A stretch of 41,924 nucleotides of DNA, from NCBI GenBank assembly GCA_944332725.1, contig CALVKO010000006.1, positions 1 to 41,924 on the forward strand, read 5' to 3'. This document shows, piece by piece, positions 34,847-41,904 of this stretch. How positions within the stretch are numbered: position 1 is the first letter of the stretch; each line of letters opens with the position of its first letter. Made by a program: the position numbers and the translations under genes. The notes under the pieces are model-generated. The model saw nothing but the letters and a program-made list of their open reading frames with translations, made no database searches and was not told the origin of the DNA. The DNA comes from an uncultured Bacilli bacterium (GTDB lineage Bacteria > Bacillota_I > Bacilli_A > RF39 > UBA660).

Positions 34847-34872
34847 CCTTTAATTTTGGCTATTTATTTTAT
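34838..34872. terminator. Bidirectional terminator between the phosphoesterase and 34850 genes
   Basis: AATAAATAGCC, loop TTTAATTTT, GGCTATTTATT. The plus-strand TAG lies in the left arm and the minus-strand TAA in the loop. Confidence 0.8.
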
Positions 34873-35455
34873 TATATAATATTATACATATAAACAAAAC
34901 TGCGAACAATCCATAAAATTGTGATACATAATCTAAATTATTATATATCATAGAATAATTTGTTATTTCTGGTAATTTAGGATTGAAATAAGCATTTAAA
35001 TAAATAATTATATTTAATAAAAATATTATACTAAACAATGTATCTATCTTATTATTACTTTTATCTCCCATAAAAATATCAAACGTAATAAAAAGATTTA
35101 AAAACAAAGAAATAAAATATAAAAATGTAAATAAAATATTAAATGAAAAATTCACTTTAGTATAACTATAGTTAATTGCTTCTTCGGTAGTATCTATACC
35201 TAAATGATACCAAGATGATGAAGTAATATCAACTGCACTAGATACTATATATATTGTTAAAAACAAGATAATTGTACTTACTATAATTGTATATACTTTA
35301 TTTTTTCTTTTATCTTTGTATAATAAATAGAATGGTATAGACATTAATAAAAAAATCAAAAGTGTAAATATTGATGTTCCATCATTACATTTTATCATGA
35401 AAAAACAAGATAAAATAGTTAATATAATGTTTAAAATAAATTTAAATATTTTCAT
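34850..35455 (-). CDS. Membrane protein partner of the XRE regulator
   Basis: An unrecognised 201-residue protein with about five hydrophobic helices and a short external loop (DITSSSWYHLGIDTTEE, about residues 75-91). No catalytic motif is visible. Its ATG lies inside the end of the XRE gene (14-base overlap) with AGGTGAAA as ribosome-binding site, so both are made from one transcript. Co-translation suggests that it works with the membrane-anchored regulator, for example as sensor or target. Confidence 0.7.
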   Translation of the reverse strand: MKIFKFILNIILTILSCFFMIKCNDGTSIFTLLIFLLMSIPFYLLYKDKRKNKVYTIIVSTIILFLTIYIVSSAVDITSSSWYHLGIDTTEEAINYSYTKVNFSFNILFTFLYFISLFLNLFITFDIFMGDKSNNKIDTLFSIIFLLNIIIYLNAYFNPKLPEITNYSMIYNNLDYVSQFYGLFAVLFICIILYNKINSQN

Positions 35456-36371
35456 TTATTTCACCTACTTCTATAATATCATTTAATACTAAATTATATA
35501 AATCATATCTATTATCTAAAGAAAAATAAATATTATTAGCTATTTCTTTAGGAACATTATAATAATAAAGGGAAGAATCTGTGTTAAGAGAACTTATATT
35601 ATTCTTAAATCCCCAGTGGTTATCTATCCTCCAACTACAATCACGAATATTATTTGCTTTATTTATATCGTATTTTATTAATAAATAATAAACATCAATA
35701 GAGTTATCCACACTATAATCTAAAAATCTGTCATCATAACTATTAACGCTTTTATAGTTTTCAATTAATTTTTTTAAATCATTATAAGTATAATATTGTT
35801 TTTTAAAATATTCTTTTTCATTCAAGGTTAATACCTTTTTAATATTATCAATATAGTTTGTTAAGCGTACATAATCATCATCACTATATATTCCTTGATT
35901 GTTTAAAATTAGATCAACATTATTTTTTATTTCTTCATATTGTTTTAAATTAGAATCTTCTTCTGCTTTTACCATTGCTTCATAATCAACAGTATATTTA
36001 TATTTTTTATGATATCTAAATTCTACTTTTAAAATACTTAATAAAATAAATATAATCAAAAATATCATAATACTAATTAAAGTTATATTAAAATATTTTA
36101 TTATTCTTTGTTTCATATTTTTTTTAGTAAATTGTATTGTTTTATTAATACTTTCATCAGATAATTCTTCACCACATATCAATTTAGAAATTGAAATACC
36201 TAATATGTTAGATAAATCTTTTAATAATGATATATCCGGACAACATAAACCTCTTTCCCATTTAGATACCGCCCTATCAGTTACGTTTAATTTATCAGCC
36301 AAATCTTTTTGTGTCATTCCTTTTTCTTTTCTTATTTTAGAAATTAATTTTCCAATATTTTCATTTTCCAT
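35442..36371 (-). CDS. XRE-family transcriptional regulator with membrane anchor
   Basis: A 309-residue protein. Residues 5-65 form a Cro/C1-type helix-turn-helix (SKIRKEKGMTQKDLADKLNVTDRAVSKWERGL). A linker leads to one membrane helix (about 95-118), then a 190-residue domain outside the membrane rich in Tyr, Asn and Asp that I do not recognise. Such HTH-TM proteins can pass an envelope signal directly to DNA. ATG 36371 has AGGTGA upstream and a TATAAT at 36396-36391; the frame could begin at 36386 but that lies in the leader. Confidence 0.88.
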   Translation of the reverse strand: MENENIGKLISKIRKEKGMTQKDLADKLNVTDRAVSKWERGLCCPDISLLKDLSNILGISISKLICGEELSDESINKTIQFTKKNMKQRIIKYFNITLISIMIFLIIFILLSILKVEFRYHKKYKYTVDYEAMVKAEEDSNLKQYEEIKNNVDLILNNQGIYSDDDYVRLTNYIDNIKKVLTLNEKEYFKKQYYTYNDLKKLIENYKSVNSYDDRFLDYSVDNSIDVYYLLIKYDINKANNIRDCSWRIDNHWGFKNNISSLNTDSSLYYYNVPKEIANNIYFSLDNRYDLYNLVLNDIIEVGEINENI

Positions 36372-36437
36372 TATTTCACCTACCATCTAAATTATAAATA
36401 TTATTTTTTACAAAATCAACAAACCATTAGTTGAATC

Positions 36438-36468
36438 AAAAAAAATCATTAAATTAATAATGATTTTT
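36438..36468 (-). terminator. Terminator after the kinase-fold gene
   Basis: AAAATCATTAT, AT-rich loop, TAATGATTTT and a run of T on the minus strand. It starts at the TAA stop. Confidence 0.75.
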
Positions 36469-37213
36469 ATACTATTTTTTTTACTTTATATTCTGCAAAT
36501 TCACCTATTGGTGTTCTATAATCAGTTCCAATTTCACTTTCTAATAATTCCAAAAAATTTCTAGAATTAATTACTTTTTTTAACCATTCGTTTAATTTTT
36601 TTAACTGTTCTTTATCTAAATTTTTTGACATTACAACTGCTAAAAATTTTGCAATAACATAATTTAACCTACTTTTATTTAAATCTTCTACTCTTACTAA
36701 ACCTATTTGATATTTATCCATATCACATAAATGCATAAAATCAGTTGTAAATATATAACTACCTCTATTAATATCTGTTGCTAAGACATTTTTTTTAGTT
36801 AATTCATTAAAATCATCTATTAAATCATGCATTGAATTAATTAATTCGCCACAACTAAAATCTGATACTTCACGATAAATTGGTGTTCCTTTCTTCTTAG
36901 AATCAGTTACATCATCTAAACAATTCATAACATATCCTGTATATATACCTTCTTCATCTAATAATATATCAATTGGTTTAACTATCCTTTTTAAATTTAA
37001 TTCATCTAAAAAATAAGTAGCTTTAGCAAAAGTCATTAAATCTTTTTCTTTTCTTAAACTTATATCATATTTTAACAATTTTAATGCTTTATTATTAAAT
37101 CTAAATACCCTTCCATCATGACCAGCACCTAATTTAGGTAAATCATATATATTAGGGACTACACTTAAATCACTTCTAAAAATAACTTGCTTTGATTGAC
37201 TAAATTTAGCCAT
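36467..37213 (-). CDS. Divergent protein-kinase-fold protein
   Basis: A 248-residue soluble protein with the order of a eukaryotic-type kinase: glycine loop KLGAGHDGRVFRF (27-39), a candidate ATP-binding Lys in KALKLLKY (K42, K45 or K48) and a hinge-like YVMNCLDD. A catalytic-loop equivalent is ATDINRGSYIF (D147, N149), with a DFG-like CDMDKY (D164 or D166). The HRD His-Arg is missing, although the Asp and Asn remain. It could be an active small kinase of an antibiotic- or HipA-like branch, or a pseudokinase. GGGGGG lies five bases before ATG 37213. It has a terminator and appears to be a single-gene unit. Confidence 0.7.
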   Translation of the reverse strand: MAKFSQSKQVIFRSDLSVVPNIYDLPKLGAGHDGRVFRFNNKALKLLKYDISLRKEKDLMTFAKATYFLDELNLKRIVKPIDILLDEEGIYTGYVMNCLDDVTDSKKKGTPIYREVSDFSCGELINSMHDLIDDFNELTKKNVLATDINRGSYIFTTDFMHLCDMDKYQIGLVRVEDLNKSRLNYVIAKFLAVVMSKNLDKEQLKKLNEWLKKVINSRNFLELLESEIGTDYRTPIGEFAEYKVKKIV

Positions 37214-37256
37214 TATATCCCCCCTTTTTAGAAATTGGAGTTATTCTAACATATAA

Positions 37257-37988
37257 TTAAAAAAAAATCAAATTTAATAACTTATTAATCAAAAATCCTA
37301 TCAAAAAAGGGATTGTCATTTGACCTATAATCATGACCAAACTATAATAATTCTTAAATACATTTTCAAATATTAAAAATAATTGAAATCCTTCATTTAT
37401 AAACATTAAATTGCCATTAAAATTAATATTTATTATATATGCTAGTGCACAAATTATAAAAACTAAGAATGAATAGTATTTTATATCACTTATATGTACT
37501 TTCACATATTTATATTTTATAATAATAATTCCTAAATATATCATAACTGCGTGGTAAAATAAACTTTGAAAACTTATAAAATGAAATAAAGGATATATTC
37601 CTAAAGAAGTTCCTGGAGATATTAAAAAACAAATACCAGCGAATAAACACCCTGTTGCTAAAAAAATATCACCTACCTTTTTTAATTTTCCCTTAGTAAA
37701 GCCACTTAAAATACCAGCGTACAATAGTATACTGCAATAATATAATGGCACATAAGTATTAACATTATTAATATTGCCAATAAATAAATTAAAAATTATT
37801 TTTATTATTTCTAATATCCAAATTATAATAGTAAATATTTTAATAATCTTAGTAATGTCTTCTTTTTTCTTTATTTTAGTATTTTTAACACCAATAATAA
37901 TCAAAAATATTAATACTATTATTGATATTAAATGTTTTAAATTATATAATCCACATGCTGGATATATATCTGGTTTTGCAAAAAACAT
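37257..37988 (-). CDS. YwaF/TMEM164-like (TIGR02206) membrane protein
   Basis: A 243-residue protein with about seven membrane helices. It carries the family features: an N-terminal HLISIIVLIFLIII helix, then YVPLYYCSILLYAGILSG (the LPLHxC-like motif), and FHFISFQSLFYHAVMIYLG with paired His. TMEM164 relatives act as acyltransferases on phospholipids; the bacterial members are not characterised. ATG 37988 has AGGAAGTGA upstream. It probably shares a transcript with the GNAT gene that ends ten bases before it. Confidence 0.75.
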   Translation of the reverse strand: MFFAKPDIYPACGLYNLKHLISIIVLIFLIIIGVKNTKIKKKEDITKIIKIFTIIIWILEIIKIIFNLFIGNINNVNTYVPLYYCSILLYAGILSGFTKGKLKKVGDIFLATGCLFAGICFLISPGTSLGIYPLFHFISFQSLFYHAVMIYLGIIIIKYKYVKVHISDIKYYSFLVFIICALAYIININFNGNLMFINEGFQLFLIFENVFKNYYSLVMIIGQMTIPFLIGFLINKLLNLIFF

Positions 37989-37998
37989 AATTCACTTC

Positions 37999-38484
37999 CT
38001 AAACTATAAATAAATATATATTTTCAAGATATTTTTCTCTAAATAAATTATTACCAATATATTTTCCACCCATATACTTGTAAAATTCATTCGAAGGATT
38101 ACCTTCTAAACATCCGACAACAAATTTATTTATATTATTTTTTTTCATATCATTTACAGCAAAATTAAATAATAATTTGCCATATCCTTTTTTATGATAT
38201 TCTTTAAGAATATATAAAGAATAAATTTCACCGGCGTTTTCGTATTTATCACTGACATAATCATAATAAATCCAACCAATAATTTTATTATTTAATTTTA
38301 AAACATAATAGTTATCGTTATTATCTATCTTATTTATAATATTTTTAGCAGAATAATCTTCATTTGAATATAAAATTTCCAAAAATTCATTGTCAACAAT
38401 TCCATTATAGGTTGTATTCCAAACAACTGCTATATTATGAGCAAGTTCTTTAGCATCTTCTTTTTTTATTTTTTCTATTATCAT
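37999..38484 (-). CDS. GNAT acetyltransferase
   Basis: A 161-residue GNAT protein with the acetyl-CoA loop KEYHKKGYGKLLF (about 99-111, RxxGxG form) preceded by the beta strand EIYSLYIL. A typical end is GNPSNEFYKYMGGKYIG. The substrate is unknown. ATG 38484 is chosen with GAGG about ten bases upstream; the TTG start of the longer frame lies against it. It sits directly after the remnant of the methyltransferase 3' end, so before the insertion it was probably the next gene in that operon. Confidence 0.88.
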   Translation of the reverse strand: MIIEKIKKEDAKELAHNIAVVWNTTYNGIVDNEFLEILYSNEDYSAKNIINKIDNNDNYYVLKLNNKIIGWIYYDYVSDKYENAGEIYSLYILKEYHKKGYGKLLFNFAVNDMKKNNINKFVVGCLEGNPSNEFYKYMGGKYIGNNLFREKYLENIYLFIV

Positions 38485-38516
38485 AAATATCAATCCTCAT
38501 TAAAAATTATAATTAT

Positions 38517-38548
38517 TTAAGATATAGCAAACACACACATTCAACGTG
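38517..38548 (-). pseudogene. Detached 3' end of an RlmD-type methyltransferase gene (att site copy)
   Basis: In one minus-strand frame the sequence reads HVECVCLLYLK-stop, the typical C-terminal signature of RumA/RlmD proteins, with no gene body upstream. The intact gene at 39402 ends HVECVCLLKLR. The DNA of the shared part (38528-38548 and 39417-39437) matches in 20 of 21 bases. This is what remains of the original gene end after an element inserted there. Confidence 0.75.
38528..38548. repeat. Direct repeat, left copy (candidate attL)
   Basis: CAAACACACACATTCAACGT followed by G. It matches 39417-39437 in 20 of 21 positions (A to G at the fourth base). Confidence 0.8.
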
Positions 38549-38675
38549 CCTTGTTTGTATATTATGACTAGTTGGTTTTGATATGTATTGGTGTGAGTGA
38601 CTAATTCATAATATAACATAGCAATATAATACAATAAAATAACATATATATCTATTAAACAAACTAAAAAGCATT

Positions 38676-39206
38676 TTATGTATATTTTTGTTTAATCCAA
38701 ATTTGAGCAATACATTTATTACAATTTTTATCCCTGTTTATACATTTATAACAATAATTATTTTTCTTATAATAATCATTACCTAAATCTTTAATTATTT
38801 CATATCCACACTTTTCTAAAATAAATCTAGAATTTACATATCTCCCGTTATCTCCCCATGCTTCATAAATTATATCATATTCATTATTATTACTGCATAA
38901 TTCTAATAAGTTTGTTCCAATTCCTCTACCTTGATATTCTTTATTGACAACTAAATATAAAATTTCCTTGACATTCTTTAAATTCAAACTATATTTATCA
39001 CACTCTAAAACATCGCTTATTCCGCAAGCTCCTACTATTTTATCATCAATAATACAGACATAATAATTATTTATATCTTTAGATATTTCTTCAATATTAC
39101 TTTCTAATATTGGCTTTTCAGATTCAATATTACAAGTTCCGAGTAAATCAGTAACAAGTTGTGCTATATAATTAATATCGTTACTTATAGCTTTTCTATA
39201 TTTCAT
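38676..39206 (-). CDS. GNAT acetyltransferase carried by the putative element
   Basis: A 176-residue GNAT. It has DDKIVGACGISDVLE, then the strand NVKEILYLVVNKEYQGRGIGTNLLELC, in which QGRGIG is the acetyl-CoA loop. A Cys-rich C-terminus follows (CYKCINRDKNCNKCIAQIWIKQ) with four Cys in two CxxC-like pairs that may bind zinc. The extra Cys cluster is unusual for a small GNAT. The start is ATG 39206 with GGTG close upstream. Flanking non-coding DNA and the repeats suggest that it came in as cargo. Confidence 0.85.
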   Translation of the reverse strand: MKYRKAISNDINYIAQLVTDLLGTCNIESEKPILESNIEEISKDINNYYVCIIDDKIVGACGISDVLECDKYSLNLKNVKEILYLVVNKEYQGRGIGTNLLELCSNNNEYDIIYEAWGDNGRYVNSRFILEKCGYEIIKDLGNDYYKKNNYCYKCINRDKNCNKCIAQIWIKQKYT

Positions 39207-39401
39207 AAACACCAGCTTCTTTCATTAATAATTCAACTAATCAACCAATACCACTAGACCTTGTATGTGGAAACATATACTACTAAAACAACCTATCATA
39301 TTTTTGAAGTGTTTTTTTATAAAATTTTGCTATTTTTGACTATTTTTTTGACTTTTTTTAGCGCCCTATGTATAGTTGATTTTCTCTTATTTTATAAGGG
39401 T
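39207..39401. other. Non-coding right part of the putative element
   Basis: No open frame with a convincing start. It contains tandem TTTTTGACT-like units (about 39333-39360) and a GCGCCCTATG segment. TATAAGGGTTTAACGCAG abuts the methyltransferase stop. These could be recombinase arm sites, but that is a guess. Confidence 0.35.
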
Positions 39402-40580
39402 TTAACGCAGTTTTAACAAGCACACACATTCAACGTGATAAGTATTACTAAACATATCAAAAGGTGTAATTTCTAAAACATCATAATATTCTTTTAAAAT
39501 ATTTAAATCTCTTGCTAAAGTAACTGGATCACAAGAAACATAAATAATTTTATTAGGGTTTATCTTAATTATATTATTAATACTATTACTATCCAAACCT
39601 GCCCTAGGTGGATCAACAATTACGATATCCGCTTTAAAATTATTTCTAGATAAAATAGTTCCTACATCACCGCTAATAAAATCTATATTTTTAATATTAT
39701 TTAATTTTTTATTAATTTGAGCATCTTTAATTGCTTCTTTATTTAACTCAATACCTAAAACATTATTAGCCTTTTTAGAAACATAAATGCCAATTGTACC
39801 AGTTCCACAATATAAATCTAAAACATTCCCACCATCAATATAATTTAAAACTTTGTTATAGATATTAATCATTCCAATATTATTAACTTGAAAAAAAGAA
39901 GTTGGCGAAATAATAAAATTTAATCCATTAATATTTTCTTTAATATAACCATTCCCTTTAATAACTTTATTATTTACAATTATTGTATCAACATCAAGAT
40001 TAATTTTACTGGTTATATTTCCATAGAAAACGACCATACTTTCTAAATTAGTTACTCTTATGACTATTTTATTTATTTTACTAATATCTAATTTTTTCAA
40101 TTCAACGATTATTTTATTTATTTTATCATCAACTAATAAACATTTATCAATAGCAATAATATCATTAGTTTTTTTCTTAAAATATCCTATTTCCTTATTA
40201 ACTTGTAAAGTTATCTTATTACGATAATTAAATTGCTTACTTCCTACAATACTATTCACACATTCTAAATCACTAAATTTTTTAATTATCTCTTTAACTT
40301 TATTTTCTTTATATTTAAGTTGTTCTTCATAAGATAAATGCAACAAATCACAACCACCACAATTGTCATAATATGGACATTTACTTACCACTCGTATTGG
40401 ACTAGTTTTAATATACTTATCAACAATTCCTTCCATATAATTCTTTTTTTCTTTAGTTACAATTATTTCAACTTCTTCATCTATTAAACTGTTTTCGACA
40501 AAAATAGGCATATTATTTACTTTAGCTATACCTCTTCCAAAGTGATCTAAATTTTCAATTTTAACTACTAACTTTTTCAT
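39402..40580 (-). CDS. rlmD: 23S rRNA (uracil-5-)-methyltransferase, RlmD/RlmCD type
   Basis: Methylates 23S rRNA uracils (U1939 and, for RlmCD, U747) with SAM. The 392-residue protein has an N-terminal TRAM domain, the 4Fe-4S ligands in CPYYDNCGGCDLLHL, and SAM motif LDLYCGTGTIGIYV. The catalytic site appears in IVDPPRAGL and YVSCDPVTLARDL. The C-terminus HVECVCLLKLR has the family HVE signature but its last residues come from the inserted segment. A TGA-TATAAT sits only six bases before ATG with no Shine-Dalgarno, so the mRNA is probably leaderless. Confidence 0.93.
   Translation of the reverse strand: MKKLVVKIENLDHFGRGIAKVNNMPIFVENSLIDEEVEIIVTKEKKNYMEGIVDKYIKTSPIRVVSKCPYYDNCGGCDLLHLSYEEQLKYKENKVKEIIKKFSDLECVNSIVGSKQFNYRNKITLQVNKEIGYFKKKTNDIIAIDKCLLVDDKINKIIVELKKLDISKINKIVIRVTNLESMVVFYGNITSKINLDVDTIIVNNKVIKGNGYIKENINGLNFIISPTSFFQVNNIGMINIYNKVLNYIDGGNVLDLYCGTGTIGIYVSKKANNVLGIELNKEAIKDAQINKKLNNIKNIDFISGDVGTILSRNNFKADIVIVDPPRAGLDSNSINNIIKINPNKIIYVSCDPVTLARDLNILKEYYDVLEITPFDMFSNTYHVECVCLLKLR
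39417..39437. repeat. Direct repeat, right copy (candidate attR) inside the methyltransferase gene
   Basis: CAAGCACACACATTCAACGT followed by G, encoding the HVECVCLL end of the protein. It is paired with 38528-38548. Confidence 0.8.
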
Positions 40581-40595
40581 AATATTATTATATCA
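40581..40595 (-). promoter_or_regulatory. Promoter of the methyltransferase gene, likely leaderless
   Basis: TGA-TATAAT (40595-40587) and six bases to ATG 40580, placing the transcription start on or next to the A of ATG. The expected -35 zone lies in the terminator of the lysozyme gene. Confidence 0.6.
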
Positions 40596-40597
40596 TA

Positions 40598-40626
40598 AAA
40601 AATAGAATGCTTTTCATTCTATTTTA
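40598..40626 (-). terminator. Terminator after the GH25 lysozyme gene
   Basis: AAAATAGAATG, loop AAAAG, CATTCTATTTT and T run on the minus strand. The stem covers the lysozyme stop codon. Confidence 0.85.
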
Positions 40627-41642
40627 AATAACTTTTTAATAAAATTAATTATTGTTTTAAATATTGAAACAAAAATATTTTCTTTAACAATATCTGTATT
40701 TTGATTATCATTAGGAATATCCACAGTATTATTATTTGAATCAAGATTATCACTAGAATTATCTACAGATTCTTTTGTATAATTAACATTAATAACTTCA
40801 TCTTTTGTTATTACACCAGATATAATATCTTTATCGGCAATATAACCTTCTATTTTTGGACTAGTAAAACTATAACTTGTATTTAATAATAATTCTTTAT
40901 TAATAGCTGGTGCAATAGTTTCATCGTTATATAGATAATTTATTGTAAGTTTTTTATATTCAACTATTTTCGAATAACCATTTAAACCATTTTCAAGCAT
41001 AATATTAGGATAATCTTTATAACTATAATTCATATCAACATTTCCACCAATACCATTAACTTTACCAGAACTAGAATATTGCCATAAACCATACTTTTCA
41101 CTAAAACTAACTGTTTTACTCCATTGCGCTATCCATTTATCATAACTAGTTAAATCTTTTAAAATCAATTTATCTTTAAACCAAGAAGTAGAAGCATAAA
41201 TAGAAACATAATACTTATTAGACTCTAATATATCGCAAAAAGTTTTAATAATAGGCGTTAGTTTTGTCTTGCCAATAGTTGCTTGACTAGTAGGAGCATA
41301 TGAAGAGTTACTTATATTGTGACTATCCTCAGTGTCAATAGCGATTGGATATTCGAATTTCTTACCTTTTAATATTGATAATACAAAATTAGCCTCAGAT
41401 TTGGCTTCGTCAATAGTAGTAGCACAAGAATAATAATAAGTGCCAAGTGGTAAACCAACTTGTTTACATAAACTATAATTGTTTTCAAAATATCTATCAA
41501 CATATTTTAATTTACTTTTACCATAAGAAGTATATCCACATCTAATTATAACAAATTTAACTCCATCATCTTTCATTTTTTGAAAATCAGATAAATTCAA
41601 TTTACCTTGCCATTCTGAAATATCTATACCTTTTAATTCCAT
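40614..41642 (-). CDS. GH25 lysozyme with MucBP-like domain, no signal peptide
   Basis: A 342-residue protein. Residues 1-205 form a GH25 muramidase with GIDISEWQG, RCGYTSYG, GTYYYSCA, AIDTED (catalytic acidic residues), WIAQW and the closing WQYSSSGKVNGIGGNVDMNY. A MucBP-like segment follows (about 228-290, LTINYLYNDE...VNVNYTK). Then come an Asp/Asn/Ser linker and a C-terminal amphipathic helix (FVSIFKTIINFIKKLFKIE). No secretion signal precedes the catalytic domain, and AGGAG before ATG 41642 supports this start. It could be exported by another route, or the C-terminal helix may attach it to membranes. Its gene follows the rRNA operon terminator. Confidence 0.9.
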   Translation of the reverse strand: MELKGIDISEWQGKLNLSDFQKMKDDGVKFVIIRCGYTSYGKSKLKYVDRYFENNYSLCKQVGLPLGTYYYSCATTIDEAKSEANFVLSILKGKKFEYPIAIDTEDSHNISNSSYAPTSQATIGKTKLTPIIKTFCDILESNKYYVSIYASTSWFKDKLILKDLTSYDKWIAQWSKTVSFSEKYGLWQYSSSGKVNGIGGNVDMNYSYKDYPNIMLENGLNGYSKIVEYKKLTINYLYNDETIAPAINKELLLNTSYSFTSPKIEGYIADKDIISGVITKDEVINVNYTKESVDNSSDNLDSNNNTVDIPNDNQNTDIVKENIFVSIFKTIINFIKKLFKIE

Positions 41643-41702
41643 ATTAATTCTCCTTTCAAGATAAAATATGAAGAAAATTTAATAATGAAAAGTTTAAATA
41701 AC

Positions 41703-41731
41703 TAAAAAAAGATACAAAAGTATCTTTAAAG
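41703..41731 (-). terminator. rRNA operon terminator
   Basis: AAAGATAC, loop TTTT, GTATCTTT and further T on the minus strand, just after the 5S gene. Confidence 0.8.
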
Positions 41732-41740
41732 CAAAAAAAA

Positions 41741-41844
41741 ATTGGCAACTTGCTATTTTCGCTTACACTATCTTCGCCGTTAAAGAGCTTAACTTCTGTG
41801 TTCGAGATGGGAACAGGTGTATCCTCTTTGCTATCGTTACCAAT
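41741..41844 (-). rRNA. rrf: 5S ribosomal RNA
   Basis: The minus strand reads ATTGGTAACGATAGCAAAGA, then the conserved CACCTGTTCCCATCTCGAAC and AGAAGTTAAGCTC, and ends GCAAGTTGCCAAT, whose TTGGTAAC pairs with the start. At about 104 nt it is shorter than the usual 115-120 because the helix IV-V part is trimmed, a size seen in some Mollicutes relatives. Confidence 0.95.
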
Positions 41845-41904
41845 AAAATATAGAGAAATAATTCTCTGAAAACATGGTAATTGTTTTTATCACATTTAGA
41901 AATA

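Larger units (their letters stand above)
38528..39437. mobile_element. Putative remnant of an integrative element in the rlmD-like gene 3' end
   Basis: Two copies of a 21-base direct repeat (38528-38548 and 39417-39437, one mismatch) bracket about 0.9 kb. The right copy is inside the intact methyltransferase gene and the left copy is a detached gene end. The interior holds one GNAT gene and two non-coding ends; no integrase remains. Near the left copy is an imperfect inverted repeat (38560-38572 with 38600-38613). Near the right copy TATTTTATAAGGGTTTAACGC adjoins the repeat. From memory, rumA-type gene ends are used as insertion sites by some streptococcal ICEs. Confidence 0.6.

Noticed and set aside
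38549-38675. Terminator or small RNA in the left non-coding part of the putative element
   Set aside because: An imperfect inverted repeat is present but its loop is long and no T run follows. It fits a recombination site better than a terminator.
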